Of a stretch of DNA of 64,000 nt, positions 1 through 8,631 are shown piece after piece. Numbering within the stretch: position 1 is the stretch's first letter; each line of letters opens with the position of its first letter. Source of the DNA: Vibrio scophthalmi LMG 19158 (GTDB lineage: Bacteria; Pseudomonadota; Gammaproteobacteria; Enterobacterales; Vibrionaceae); the NCBI RefSeq assembly GCF_000222585.1, contig NZ_AFWE01000213.1, positions 1 through 64,000 of the forward strand. Reading direction: 5' to 3'. The notes under the pieces are model-generated. The model saw nothing but the letters and a program-made list of their open reading frames with translations, did no database searches and was not told where the DNA came from. The position numbers and the translations under genes were made by a program.

Positions 1-70
1 GGTATTAGACAAAGAGATAAAAAGATAAAAAGATGAATAGCCACATGGACGAATTCAATATGTCGGCATA

Positions 71-100
71 AAAAAACCAGTCTAATTAGACTGGCTTTTA
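71..100 (-). terminator. Terminator of the formate dehydrogenase operon
   Basis: The perfect palindrome CCAGTCTAATTAGACTGG (77-94) is followed on the minus strand by a run of six T. It lies just past the last gene of the minus-strand operon, whose stop is at 124. The T-run side fits a minus-strand terminator best, but the plus side also has four T, so it may work both ways. Confidence 0.8.
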
Positions 101-123
101 CTATTTACCGCTAGATCTATCGT

Positions 124-540
124 TTACAGGTTTGGACCTGTTGATGGACGATGAAGCTGGTTATTTTTCAGTTGACGCATACCTTGTAGCATACGCTTAA
201 ACCAAACAAGAATCGCTAAGCCCGCCAATACCATGCCAATGATAGGGATTACGTAAGCAACCTTATCCAGCAAGTTACTGTGGTACCAGTAATCCTCAAT
301 ACCCGCTAACACACCATTTGTCGTCGCCACGGTAACAATTAATACGACAAAGAACGTTAGGAAAAGAAAGAAGTTACGGATCAAACCATAGTAATGTGAA
401 TTAATCACTTCACCATCTTCATTTTTATCCAAACGATAACCTGCGTAAACAATCGCCATTACACCAGAAATCAAAAAGGTAAATGGTGTTAGAAAGCTAA
501 GGAAATACGCGACCCAAATACCATTATGATGCTTGTTCAT
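124..540 (-). CDS. Small membrane protein at the end of the formate dehydrogenase operon
   Basis: A 138-residue protein with three likely membrane segments (about residues 9-33, 52-75 and 90-113) and a basic C-terminal tail. I do not recognise the family. Its start overlaps the end of the cytochrome b subunit gene by 17 bp, so the two are almost certainly co-transcribed and translationally coupled. That position suggests an accessory or assembly membrane protein of the formate dehydrogenase complex. No catalytic motif or heme-binding pattern is obvious. Function is inferred from position only. Confidence 0.75.
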   Translation of the reverse strand: MNKHHNGIWVAYFLSFLTPFTFLISGVMAIVYAGYRLDKNEDGEVINSHYYGLIRNFFLFLTFFVVLIVTVATTNGVLAGIEDYWYHSNLLDKVAYVIPIIGMVLAGLAILVWFKRMLQGMRQLKNNQLHRPSTGPNL

Positions 541-1579
541 CGCTCTTCGCTCCTTTTGCTAGTCCATTGTCCTGCTGTGACGCTGCATCTGGCATCGCTT
601 CGTTCGATTTCACTTCAGCATACCAAAGGTCATGGTGCTCTTTTGCCCACGTTTCATCAACTTCACCGGTTACCATACCTTCAAGTGCACCTTCCATACC
701 GAATAGACCGATATAGATGTGGAAGATAAAGCCACAGATCAAGATAAGAGCCGATAGCATGTGCACAAGGTTAGAAATTTCCATATCACGACGAGTTTGG
801 TCGAAAATTGGGAAATCCAGCACCAAGCCACTTAATGCAACCGTTGCACCAAAGACAATCAACAACCAGTAAATCGCCTTCTCACCACCATTTGAGAAAC
901 CAGCAGATGGATGCGTACCTTTATGTTTACCAACCATGCCGCCCATTTTCATGAACCAACGCATGTCTGTCATATTCGGTATAGATTTACGCCACCATTT
1001 CAGCAGAACAAACGTCAACAGAATAAAGAACAGTGGACCAACATAGTTATGGTATTGTTTTGCCAACATAATGACAAAACCCCAGAACTCAGTAGGGACA
1101 TATGGTTTGAGGAAGTGCTTACCGTATACCAGCATCAGACCGCTAAAGGCCAATGTTAAGAAGGTAAACGCCATACTCCAGTGCAATGCACGATCCCAGC
1201 GTGACCAACGCTTCATCTTTTTGCCAGTGCGCGGCTTGCTTAGCATCAATGGGCCAACGAAAACGTAAGCCATGATAACCATCATAATACTACCGAAGAT
1301 GGCAACAGCGCCGGCTGGCGACATCCACTTCTCTTTCAGTACATACCATGTCGCACCCGGCGTACTGATCAGAACGCCATGCTCTGGTGATTTAGAGGTG
1401 GTATACCCTGCCTCACCCGCACGTACTTCCTTCCAAAAATCAGCGCCCGCAAGCTGTGTCATCTCTGTTTGATCTACTGGCGCTGACTCTTTCGCTGCCG
1501 CAGGCAGAGATAGAGCCAACGTCAGTGCTGCCAAAAATGGCAGCACAAAAAGAGATAGACGTTTAAATATAGGGGTCAT
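524..1579 (-). CDS. Formate dehydrogenase cytochrome b556 (gamma) subunit
   Basis: A 351-residue membrane anchor of respiratory formate dehydrogenase. The family carries b hemes and passes electrons from the FeS subunit to quinone. An N-terminal hydrophobic segment (1-30, signal-like, ending PAAA) precedes a short periplasmic region. Four to five membrane segments follow at about residues 86-112, 133-152, 168-195, 236-258 and 273-293, with histidines in or near them (RALHWSM, KQYHNYVGPL, LVHMLSA, FIFHIYIG) as heme-ligand candidates. The C-terminal tail is hydrophilic. The gene is 14 bp downstream of the FeS subunit. It is longer than E. coli FdnI/FdoI because of the N-terminal extension, as in many Vibrio and Shewanella enzymes. 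Confidence 0.93.
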   Translation of the reverse strand: MTPIFKRLSLFVLPFLAALTLALSLPAAAKESAPVDQTEMTQLAGADFWKEVRAGEAGYTTSKSPEHGVLISTPGATWYVLKEKWMSPAGAVAIFGSIMMVIMAYVFVGPLMLSKPRTGKKMKRWSRWDRALHWSMAFTFLTLAFSGLMLVYGKHFLKPYVPTEFWGFVIMLAKQYHNYVGPLFFILLTFVLLKWWRKSIPNMTDMRWFMKMGGMVGKHKGTHPSAGFSNGGEKAIYWLLIVFGATVALSGLVLDFPIFDQTRRDMEISNLVHMLSALILICGFIFHIYIGLFGMEGALEGMVTGEVDETWAKEHHDLWYAEVKSNEAMPDAASQQDNGLAKGAKSDEQAS

Positions 1580-1593
1580 ATCTCTCTCCAGAG

Positions 1594-2202
1594 TTAACTT
1601 TTAGTCGCATCGTAAGAAAGATCGTTGCCGTCTGTCCAACCTGCGTTTTTCGCGCCACGTTCAACAACGCGCTGACGGAAGATGTCTGAAATTTTTTCAG
1701 CATCACCGGCAAGCAGTGCTTTCGTTGAACATAGTGAAGCACACATCGGTAATTTACCTTCTGCAATACGGTTAGAACCGTATAGCGCACGCTCTTTTTC
1801 AGAACCTGGTTCAGTGTTTGGACCACCGGCACAGAAAGTACACTTATCCATTTTACCACGCTCACCAAACGATTCTTGTTTAGGGAACTGAGGCGCGCCA
1901 AATGGGCAAGCAAATAGACAGTAACCACAACCGATACAAAGATCTTTATTGTGTAATACGATGCCATCTTCTGTGTGTTCGAAACAGTCTGCAGGACAAA
2001 CTGCCATACAAGGCGCATCTGAACAGTGCATACATGCCACAGAAATAGAGTTTTCACCCGGCTCACCATCATTTAGGGTAACAACGCGACGGCGTTGGAT
2101 ACCCCATGGCACAGCTTCAGTATTTGCATTCTTACATGCAGTGACACAACCGTTACATTCGATACAGCGTTTGGTGTCACAAAGGAATTTCATTCTAGCC
2201 AT
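1594..2202 (-). CDS. fdhB: Formate dehydrogenase iron-sulfur (beta) subunit
   Basis: A 202-residue ferredoxin-like subunit carrying electrons from the catalytic subunit to the cytochrome b. Four cysteine clusters are visible: C13-C16-C19-C23 (CIECNGCVTAC), CMHCSDAPCMAVC, CIGCGYCLFAC and CTFCAGG with a later CASLC, the arrangement for four 4Fe-4S clusters in this family. There is no signal peptide or C-terminal membrane helix, so it probably rides out with the Tat-exported alpha subunit. It sits 11 bp downstream of fdhA. Confidence 0.95.
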   Translation of the reverse strand: MARMKFLCDTKRCIECNGCVTACKNANTEAVPWGIQRRRVVTLNDGEPGENSISVACMHCSDAPCMAVCPADCFEHTEDGIVLHNKDLCIGCGYCLFACPFGAPQFPKQESFGERGKMDKCTFCAGGPNTEPGSEKERALYGSNRIAEGKLPMCASLCSTKALLAGDAEKISDIFRQRVVERGAKNAGWTDGNDLSYDATKS

Positions 2203-2213
2203 TTTGGGAGTCC

Positions 2214-5069
2214 TTACGCTTTGCGAATATTACAGAGAGTCACTTTAGTTTCTTGCATCAAAGTGACAGGGTCATAACCGTAAGTGGTCGCCGTGTTGGC
2301 CGCCTCGCCAATTACGTAAGGAGCTGAACCTTCAGGATATTTATCAAGAAGACTCTCACCTTCGAATTTACCACCGAAGTGGAATGGCAAGAATGCAAGA
2401 CCAGGCATAACACGAGGCGTTACCATCGCTTTCACCTTAATACGGCCTTTCTCTGCACCTTCAACCCAAACGTCATCGCCATCTTTGATGCCAAGGTCAT
2501 TTGCGTCTTTAAGGTTAATTTCAACAAACATTTCTTGTTGAAGCTCTGCAAGCCATGGGTTAGAACGCGTTTCTTCACCACCACCTTCGTACTCAACCAA
2601 ACGGCCAGAAGTTAGGATAATCGGGTATTCTTTCGATTTATCTTGTTCTTGGATTGATTTGAACAATGTTGGCAAGCGGAAAATCGCTTCTTTATCGTCC
2701 CACGTTGAATATTCAGCAAGAAGATCACGACGTGGCGTGTACAGTGGTTCACGGTGTAGAGGAACACGGTCCGGGAACGTCCATACGATTGCACGTGCTT
2801 TCGCGTTACCAAATGGGATACAACCGTGCTTAACCGCAACACGTTGAATACCACCTGAAAGATCGGTCTTCCAGTTTTTACCTTCAGCAGCGGCTTTCTC
2901 TTCTGCTGTTAGGTCATCCCACCAACCAAGCTGTTTTAGTAGCTTATCGGTAAATTCAGGGTAACCATCTTTGATTTCACAACCTTTTGAGTAGCTATCT
3001 ACTGCAAGTAGGCTCTGACCTTCAAATTCAACACCAAAACGCGTACGGAAGTTACCGCCACCCTCTGCAACCGTCTTCGACGTATCGTAAAGAATGTGCG
3101 TACCAGGGTGTTTCATTTCAGGCGTACCCCAACATGGCCAAGGTAGACCGTAAGTCTCGCCATTTGCTGGGCCACCTACCGCTTCAAGCGTTGTGAAGTC
3201 GAAGGTGTGCCAGTTTTGTTGGTGCTCCTTCAAGCGTTCAGGGCTTTGACCTGTGTAACCAATTGTCCACATACCTTTGTTAAATTCGCGGGTAATGTCT
3301 TCAATAACAGGTTGATTGTTTTCAACTTTAATGTTCTTAAACAGCTGCTCAGAAATGCCTAGCTTTTGTGAAAGCAGGTACATAATTTCGTGGTCAGGTT
3401 TAGAATCAAACAATGGTTGGATCACTTGATCACGCCATTGGATTGAACGGTTTGACGCCGTCACACTACCGTGAGTTTCAAACTGAGTCGTTGCAGGAAG
3501 CAGGTAAACACCGTCAGTACGATCGTTCATTACTGCTGCTACTGTTGGATATGGGTCTACAACAACCATCATATCTAACTTCTGCATCGCTTTTTTCATC
3601 TCAGTACCACGGGTCTGAGAGTTAACAGCGTGGCCCCAGTAGAACATGGCACGAATGTTTTCGCGTTGACGGATCTTATCTTTATTCTCTAGAACGCCAT
3701 CAACCCAACGAGAAACAGGAATACCTGCACTGTTCATTGGTTTTTGACCTGCGTAAGAGTTGTTGTCGAAGCGGCCGTGAACCCAGTTATAATCTAGATC
3801 CCACACTTTCGACCAGTGACGCCAAGCGCCTTCAGATAGACCGTAGTAACCTGGTAGCGTGTCAGATAGTACGCCAAGGTCAGTTGCGCCCTGTACGTTA
3901 TCGTGACCACGGAAAATGTTTGCACCGCCACCTGATTTACCCATGTTACCCAGTGCAAGCTCAAGCACACAGTAAGCACGAGTGTTGTTGTTACCCGTGG
4001 TATGCTGAGTACCACCCATACACCAAACAACACAGCCAGGACGGTTTTCAGAAAGCAGTTTCGCCGTTTCGAATACTTGAGCTTCCGCTACGCCAGTAAC
4101 ACGCTCAACTTCTGCTGGAGTCCATTTCGCCACTTCTGCACGAATTTCATCCATACCGAATACACGTTGGTAGATAAACTCTTTATCTTCCCAATTATTC
4201 GCAAATACGTGCCATAGCACACCCCATACGAAGGCAACGTCAGTACCTGGACGAAGTGATACATAATGGTCAGCTTTCGCAGCTGTACGCGTACGACGCG
4301 GATCAGCAACAACGATCTTACAGTTGTTCTTCTCTTTCGCGATTAAGATATGCTGCATCGCAACTGGGTGCGCTTCTGCTGGGTTTGAACCGATGAAAAG
4401 CATCGATTTACAGTTGTGCATATCATTGAATGAGTTTGTCATCGCACCGTAACCCCAAGTGTTTGCAACACCGGCTACTGTGGTTGAGTGACAAATACGC
4501 GCTTGGTGGTCAACGTTGTTGGTACCCCAAAGCGACGCCATTTTACGATACAGGTATGCCTGTTCGTTGTTGTGCTTTGCACTGCCCAAGAAGTAAACTG
4601 AGTCAGGGCCAGATTCTTCACGAATCTTAAGTGCCTGCTGGCTGATCTCTTCTAGTGCTTGTTCCCACGAAAGCTTCTTCCACTTACCGTTTTCAAGCTT
4701 CATTGGGTATTTAAGACGACGTTCACCATGGCCATGCTCGCGCAATGCTGCGCCTTTTGCACAGTGACCACCAGCGTTAAATGGGTGATCGAAGGCTGGC
4801 TCTTGGTCAGTCCATACGCCATTTTGAACTTCAGCGTAAACACCACAACCCACAGAACAGTGTGAACAGATAGTACGCTTCTGCTCTACTTTTGCTTCTG
4901 GATCGACAGTTTTCGCTTCTGCCTTTTTCATCATACCTGGTGCAAATAAACTTGCGCCAACTACCGCGCCACCAGCCGCTAATGAAGAATTTCTCATAAA
5001 CGTACGGCGTGATACACCAAGTTGATTTTGCTCTTTGCTCACCGTATCGGAGCGTTTCACTAATTTCAT
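2214..5069 (-). CDS. fdhA: Formate dehydrogenase catalytic (alpha) subunit, Cys type
   Basis: A 951-residue molybdopterin oxidoreductase that oxidises formate to CO2. A Tat signal is at the N terminus (SRRTFMR, residues 20-26, then a hydrophobic stretch to about 48), so the enzyme faces the periplasm. The 4Fe-4S ligands are C68, C71, C75 and C103. The active-site segment QARICHSTTVAGVAN carries Cys193 (codon TGT) followed by His194, so this is a cysteine enzyme with no selenocysteine. The C-terminal molybdopterin-dinucleotide-binding domain includes SNPWLAELQ and GDDVWVEG. The nearby tungstate transporter suggests that tungsten could be the metal. That is inference; the sequence alone does not distinguish W from Mo. 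Confidence 0.97.
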   Translation of the reverse strand: MKLVKRSDTVSKEQNQLGVSRRTFMRNSSLAAGGAVVGASLFAPGMMKKAEAKTVDPEAKVEQKRTICSHCSVGCGVYAEVQNGVWTDQEPAFDHPFNAGGHCAKGAALREHGHGERRLKYPMKLENGKWKKLSWEQALEEISQQALKIREESGPDSVYFLGSAKHNNEQAYLYRKMASLWGTNNVDHQARICHSTTVAGVANTWGYGAMTNSFNDMHNCKSMLFIGSNPAEAHPVAMQHILIAKEKNNCKIVVADPRRTRTAAKADHYVSLRPGTDVAFVWGVLWHVFANNWEDKEFIYQRVFGMDEIRAEVAKWTPAEVERVTGVAEAQVFETAKLLSENRPGCVVWCMGGTQHTTGNNNTRAYCVLELALGNMGKSGGGANIFRGHDNVQGATDLGVLSDTLPGYYGLSEGAWRHWSKVWDLDYNWVHGRFDNNSYAGQKPMNSAGIPVSRWVDGVLENKDKIRQRENIRAMFYWGHAVNSQTRGTEMKKAMQKLDMMVVVDPYPTVAAVMNDRTDGVYLLPATTQFETHGSVTASNRSIQWRDQVIQPLFDSKPDHEIMYLLSQKLGISEQLFKNIKVENNQPVIEDITREFNKGMWTIGYTGQSPERLKEHQQNWHTFDFTTLEAVGGPANGETYGLPWPCWGTPEMKHPGTHILYDTSKTVAEGGGNFRTRFGVEFEGQSLLAVDSYSKGCEIKDGYPEFTDKLLKQLGWWDDLTAEEKAAAEGKNWKTDLSGGIQRVAVKHGCIPFGNAKARAIVWTFPDRVPLHREPLYTPRRDLLAEYSTWDDKEAIFRLPTLFKSIQEQDKSKEYPIILTSGRLVEYEGGGEETRSNPWLAELQQEMFVEINLKDANDLGIKDGDDVWVEGAEKGRIKVKAMVTPRVMPGLAFLPFHFGGKFEGESLLDKYPEGSAPYVIGEAANTATTYGYDPVTLMQETKVTLCNIRKA

Positions 5070-5084
5070 GCGCTAAGCTCCAAA

Positions 5085-5282
5085 TTACAGTGAGTCGTAA
5101 TAATCGCGAACATGCTGAGTTTCACGATAACCGGTCTTCTTTTCGTCAGATTTAATTTCTACAGTTTCTGCTGCAGTTGCCACTTTGGTTGTACCAGCGA
5201 CAACTGCACCAGCGACGGCAGCAGTAGTTAAGCCTTTCAGGAGATCCCTGCGGCTTGTATTAATATCATTATTATCTTTCAT
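5085..5282 (-). CDS. Small Tat-signal protein of the formate dehydrogenase region
   Basis: A 65-residue protein with a twin-arginine motif (SRRDLLKG, residues 10-17), a hydrophobic A/V/G-rich segment to about residue 38, and a short charged tail ending RDYYDSL. It matches the known small protein class found beside fdhA in many proteobacteria (formate dehydrogenase region Tat target). It lies between the TorD-type chaperone and fdhA in the same operon. No cofactor motif is visible. It may be a small subunit or an assembly factor. Confidence 0.85.
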   Translation of the reverse strand: MKDNNDINTSRRDLLKGLTTAAVAGAVVAGTTKVATAAETVEIKSDEKKTGYRETQHVRDYYDSL

Positions 5283-5343
5283 TATTGCTTCCTTACCCTC
5301 AGGTAGTTTTTTTGGGGGCTTACCGCCCCTCTTATCGATGGTA

Positions 5344-5970
5344 TTACTCGTACTCAGTTACGTTTTTTACATCAATTTTTAAATGCTTGTTGCTCTTGGT
5401 ATTCTTACTAAACTGCACTTGCTCTAGGGTGCCAAATGCACGCAGCAATGCCGCAACAGAACGATAAAAGTCTGCACTCTTTGCGCCTTCTATTTGCTGT
5501 GCGAACGCGTCATACCAAGCCGCGATATGTTTGTTAAAAAAGGCTTGCTGAAGTGCTAAGTCTTCTTCAGTCAGCATTGCCATGACTTCGCACAATGCTG
5601 AAATATGATCTTCTGGCTCTTTGATTTGATCTTCACGCTCAAAACCAAGCAACTCAAGATCGTGGCGGATATCAGCTAATGGTTTCTCCATTAATGACCC
5701 CGTCATATGCCAAGAACCGAATAGAACCGCTTCACCACGGCCAATGCCAATAAATAGATTTTGGTATTCATCGTCTAATGCTTCACGGTCAGCATTTTTC
5801 GCCGCTTCTTGGAGTGCCAACCACGCTTTTTGCATCGCACTTTCACTTTGCTCAACGTCTAAAGCAGCAAGAAACTCAATCAATTCTTCGCTTGGTGCTT
5901 GACGAAATAACGTAGCGAGCAAAAGATAAATATCGCTGCGTAGTGATTGTTGTTCGTTAGTGTTTTCCAC
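5344..5970 (-). CDS. TorD/DmsD-family chaperone for formate dehydrogenase
   Basis: A 208-residue, all-helical cytoplasmic protein. It has the TorD-family core: YQNLFIGIGRGEAVLFGSW in the middle, followed by LLGFEREDQIKEPEDHI, which resembles the conserved E-PDH segment of the family. These chaperones bind the Tat signal or apo form of molybdoenzymes until the cofactor is inserted. The position directly upstream of the two Tat-signal proteins points to FdhA as client. It is 9 bp downstream of the polyferredoxin gene. Confidence 0.9.
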   Translation of the reverse strand: MENTNEQQSLRSDIYLLLATLFRQAPSEELIEFLAALDVEQSESAMQKAWLALQEAAKNADREALDDEYQNLFIGIGRGEAVLFGSWHMTGSLMEKPLADIRHDLELLGFEREDQIKEPEDHISALCEVMAMLTEEDLALQQAFFNKHIAAWYDAFAQQIEGAKSADFYRSVAALLRAFGTLEQVQFSKNTKSNKHLKIDVKNVTEYE

Positions 5971-5979
5971 GCACAGCTC

Positions 5980-7641
5980 CTAGTATTTCAATTGGTTAGT
6001 TGGATCTTTCGCCATGCTTTCAAACATGTCGATCACACGACAGTCTTCACACATAGCAATACGACCAATGGCCGCTTCGTTATCAAAATGTGAGTGACCG
6101 CGTAACTTTGATTGCAACATATCAATCATAGACTGAGGTGCAAACGGTTTGTGACAACGTGTACATTCCGCCGCTTTCTCTTGATGAATAATAGTCGCTT
6201 TTTGACGAGACTCTTTATCCCAGTTGAAGCGAGGGGTTAAAGTCAGAACGTTTTCAGGACATGCTTTTTCGCATAAACCACATTGAATACAGTCTTGCTC
6301 AACAAACTTAAGTGATGGTGATTGACCATCGGTATGCAATGCACGTGTTGGACAAACCGCCACGCAACTCATACAAAGCGTACAATCTTTACTTTCACAT
6401 TCCACGCTACCGTATGGTGCATTTGCTGAAAGCTCTACAACGTTCTCTACTGGAATACGAGAAATCGCTAAAGCATCAAGCGCTGTGAATAGACGTTGAC
6501 GTTTATTACCTTCCAAATCCCCTAATGCAAGATCAAATGAATCTGTACATAGTGTTGGAGGTCCTTCACGAAGTGATTCTAGATATAGGATATCGATACA
6601 CTCTTTCTGAATACCAAGTTGACTCAGTAGCTCTTGAGCCATTGAGACTTCATTATTCAAAATACGAATGATGGTTGGCGGCATAAAACGACTCGCCGCA
6701 AACAGTACTTGGGTTGCACCATTAACAAGCGCCGCAAACCAAGTATCAATACCAATAGATGGCAACTCTTCAACCACGATTGGGATAACGTTATCTGGTA
6801 GCGCTCTAAGCGCCATTACGTTGTAACTTTCATGGCGAGAACTACAAATTAGAACGATAGGATCTTGACCGCCCGCTTTTTCATAGTTCGCTAAGGTGCG
6901 CTCAATGAATTTTTGCGTGTCATCAGGATTGGGTAGCGCGTAATGAATTGCTTCTGTTGGACAAGCTGTCGCACAAGTCCCCACACCTTGACAAAGGTAT
7001 GGGTTAATCTCGATATGGTGACCGCTTTTATCATCGCCTTGACTGGTTAGAGCGCCAGCTGGACAAGCATCAACACAACGCTCACAACCTTTTACACCAC
7101 GAGAGCTGTGTGCACATAGGTCAGTATCAAGACGGAAAAATTTTGGTTTATCGAAGGTGCCCATTAAGGTTGGGATCTCTTCAAGCGCATCAGCCAGTTT
7201 TGGATAGCCGCGACCAACTGGGTAATAGCCAGGAACAGGCACTTCTTCGTTCATACAACTATTTAGACAAAGGTCCAAAACCACATCAAAACAATCGTGA
7301 CCAATAGCGACTTCCGCCAAGTTACTGCGAAGTAAGTTGTTCTCGATAATCACCTCAAAGGTGCCTAGAAAACCCGTTACTTCAACTGAATTAGCATAAT
7401 AAAGTTGGCTATGCGTTCCTTTTTCACCATCAGTAGAAAGAAGCGTCAGGCTTTTCATTTGCGACAACTGTTGCGCCGCACTTTCAATGATGGTCGTAGG
7501 ACCAACGATAAGCGTATTACCACCACTTTCATAACTGACCGTTGGTGGGATCAGATTGGTTAACTCGACGGTGTTATCAAACGCATAAAGTCTCGCCTTA
7601 CCGTTTGCAGTTGTTGCTTGTTCTAATAGTTGTTTTAGCAT
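5980..7641 (-). CDS. Multi-cluster 4Fe-4S ferredoxin, first gene of the fdh operon
   Basis: A 553-residue cytoplasmic iron-sulfur protein. Two ferredoxin motifs lie around residues 185-230 (CERCVDACPAG, CQGVGTCATACPTE) and two more at about 410-460 (CTLCMSCVAVCPTRAL, CIQCGLCEKACPENVL). A C-terminal zinc-like pair follows (CTRC about 30 residues before CEDC). The N-terminal region resembles the HdrA/FrhB-like part of family members found beside formate dehydrogenases. Its substrate is unknown; an electron-transfer or maturation role is inferred from operon position. It is preceded by a strong sigma-54-type promoter. Confidence 0.88.
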   Translation of the reverse strand: MLKQLLEQATTANGKARLYAFDNTVELTNLIPPTVSYESGGNTLIVGPTTIIESAAQQLSQMKSLTLLSTDGEKGTHSQLYYANSVEVTGFLGTFEVIIENNLLRSNLAEVAIGHDCFDVVLDLCLNSCMNEEVPVPGYYPVGRGYPKLADALEEIPTLMGTFDKPKFFRLDTDLCAHSSRGVKGCERCVDACPAGALTSQGDDKSGHHIEINPYLCQGVGTCATACPTEAIHYALPNPDDTQKFIERTLANYEKAGGQDPIVLICSSRHESYNVMALRALPDNVIPIVVEELPSIGIDTWFAALVNGATQVLFAASRFMPPTIIRILNNEVSMAQELLSQLGIQKECIDILYLESLREGPPTLCTDSFDLALGDLEGNKRQRLFTALDALAISRIPVENVVELSANAPYGSVECESKDCTLCMSCVAVCPTRALHTDGQSPSLKFVEQDCIQCGLCEKACPENVLTLTPRFNWDKESRQKATIIHQEKAAECTRCHKPFAPQSMIDMLQSKLRGHSHFDNEAAIGRIAMCEDCRVIDMFESMAKDPTNQLKY

Positions 7642-7713
7642 CGCTCAGTTCCAAGGTTTAAGCAGATGAATTTAACTTCGTTTATCACGACGAAATTTTT
7701 CTTTCTATTCAAT

Positions 7714-7730
7714 AGCAAATGCCGTACCAA
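7714..7730 (-). promoter_or_regulatory. Sigma-54 promoter of the fdh operon
   Basis: On the minus strand the sequence reads TTGGTACGGCATTTGCT. It matches the sigma-54 consensus YTGGCACG-N4-TTGCW with one mismatch (C to T after the GG) and has exact GG-N10-GC spacing. The expected transcription start is near 7704, about 60 bp upstream of the first start codon (7641). Confidence 0.85.
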
Positions 7731-7787
7731 CTTTTATTTTAATCAATATCAATAACTTAAAGATAAAAATGAGACATAAGCATACAA

Positions 7788-7826
7788 AAAAAGCCCAGTG
7801 AGACAATTTGTCCCACTGGGCTTTTT
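7788..7826. terminator. Terminator hairpin of the DUF3305-DUF3306 unit, with an embedded palindrome
   Basis: The 13-bp arms AAAAAGCCCAGTG (7788-7800) and CACTGGGCTTTTT (7814-7826) pair perfectly and have T runs on both strands, so the hairpin can stop transcription in either direction. Its centre continues the symmetry through GACAA/TTGTC. It lies between DUF3306 and the fdh promoter and would insulate the fdh operon. Confidence 0.85.
7799..7815. promoter_or_regulatory. Operator candidate, copy 1 at fdh
   Basis: On the plus strand TGAGACAATTTGTCCCA and on the minus strand TGGGACAAATTGTCTCA, fitting the palindrome TGNGACAANTTGTCNCA at every defined position. The same palindrome occurs upstream of tupA. 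It lies about 100 bp upstream of the predicted transcription start, a usual distance for an NtrC-type activator site. It overlaps the terminator stem, so part of its symmetry has another explanation. Confidence 0.6.
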
Positions 7827-7859
7827 GTTCTGTTAGTCAAAATGTACCTATTTTCAGTG

Positions 7860-7876
7860 TGGTATATTTTGTCTCA
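7860..7876. promoter_or_regulatory. Degenerate second operator candidate at fdh
   Basis: TGGTATATTTTGTCTCA has an intact right half (TTGTCNCA) and three mismatches in the left half relative to TGNGACAANTTGTCNCA. Paired strong and weak sites are common for NtrC-type activators. On its own this match is weak. Confidence 0.35.
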
Positions 7877-7941
7877 ACAGATAGAGGCCGTTTGTTTCGT
7901 CTCGCTTTTCATCTAGCGCAATGCTAACAGAATCCGATTAT

Positions 7942-8631
7942 CTAATTGCTCTTATCTTCGGTTTCATTGTGAGCGCTCCAAGCGTGAGAGTGACTATCCC
8001 CATCTATAGAAGTATCTGTTTTAGAAGTATCCGGTCTATTCGCTGTTACGAGAGGATCTACCTCTTCTTTGTCTACGCCCTCATCCAGCGACTGTTCATG
8101 CTCGTCATTGTCTTCTGTCGCAAAGTCTTCTTTCTCTGTCGATTGAATAACGTCTGCTTCTTCTGTGTCTTCAGAATCTATTAACGCCGCTTCTTCCTCT
8201 TCCGGCTTCTCTTTTACCCAATCACGTAATGTCTCTGCAACACCCTGTGACAAGGCTTTTAGGTTACTGTAATCCTCATCATAGTCATCTAAACCATCAC
8301 GAATATTAAACTCTTCAGACATAAACAACTTACGCATCGCAGCTTTCTTGGCGCTCTCTTCTACTTGAGAAACCAGCAAATTGGCCAGCGACATTTTCTC
8401 AGGATCTTGCTCCTCTGCTGAAGCGACCTCTTGCTCTACTTCGCTATTAGGCAAATCCTGTTCGGCTTCTGACGACAATGCTTCTGGTGCATCACCAACA
8501 TCAACTGAAGAATCGTCTGCGGCAGGTTCAACCTCTAAGGCTGATGCTTCAATTGGTTCTTGTTCGCTTGGTTCATCGGTCTCTTTGTTGAGTTTGCGTT
8601 GAGACCAACGGCTAAAAAAGTTAGTTGCCAT
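7942..8631 (-). CDS. DUF3306 family protein
   Basis: A 229-residue, very acidic protein beginning MATNFFSRWSQRKL, the usual N terminus of the DUF3306 family. Low-complexity E/D/S-rich stretches make up residues 15-75 and most of the C-terminal half. A conserved central segment (LANLLVSQVEESAKKAAMRKLFMSEEFNIRDGLDDY) lies at about 85-125. I chose the ATG at 8631 rather than an upstream start because AGGA precedes it at good spacing. It overlaps the end of the DUF3305 gene. The pair is habitually found in formate dehydrogenase clusters; the biochemical role is unknown. Confidence 0.85.
   Translation of the reverse strand: MATNFFSRWSQRKLNKETDEPSEQEPIEASALEVEPAADDSSVDVGDAPEALSSEAEQDLPNSEVEQEVASAEEQDPEKMSLANLLVSQVEESAKKAAMRKLFMSEEFNIRDGLDDYDEDYSNLKALSQGVAETLRDWVKEKPEEEEAALIDSEDTEEADVIQSTEKEDFATEDNDEHEQSLDEGVDKEEVDPLVTANRPDTSKTDTSIDGDSHSHAWSAHNETEDKSN

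Larger units (their letters stand above)
7642..7941. other. Regulatory stretch upstream of the fdh operon
   Basis: This gene-free stretch holds, from left to right, the sigma-54-type promoter of the fdh operon (7714-7730), an AT-rich segment with several TATCAAT-like runs (7735-7765), a terminator hairpin (7788-7826) with a palindromic operator candidate in its centre, and a second degenerate operator (7860-7876). I saw no FNR-type box (TTGAT-N4-ATCAA). Confidence 0.7.

Noticed and set aside
33-71. Small plus-strand frame at the left edge
   Set aside because: Only 12 codons from the first ATG and no ribosome-binding site; too short to support.
4485-4500. Selenocysteine at the FdhA active site
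   Set aside because: The codon is TGT (Cys193), not TGA, so no recoding is needed.
7735-7770. AT-rich TATCAAT-type runs as an FNR box
   Set aside because: No TTGAT-N4-ATCAA match on either strand; the sigma-54 promoter explains the region better.
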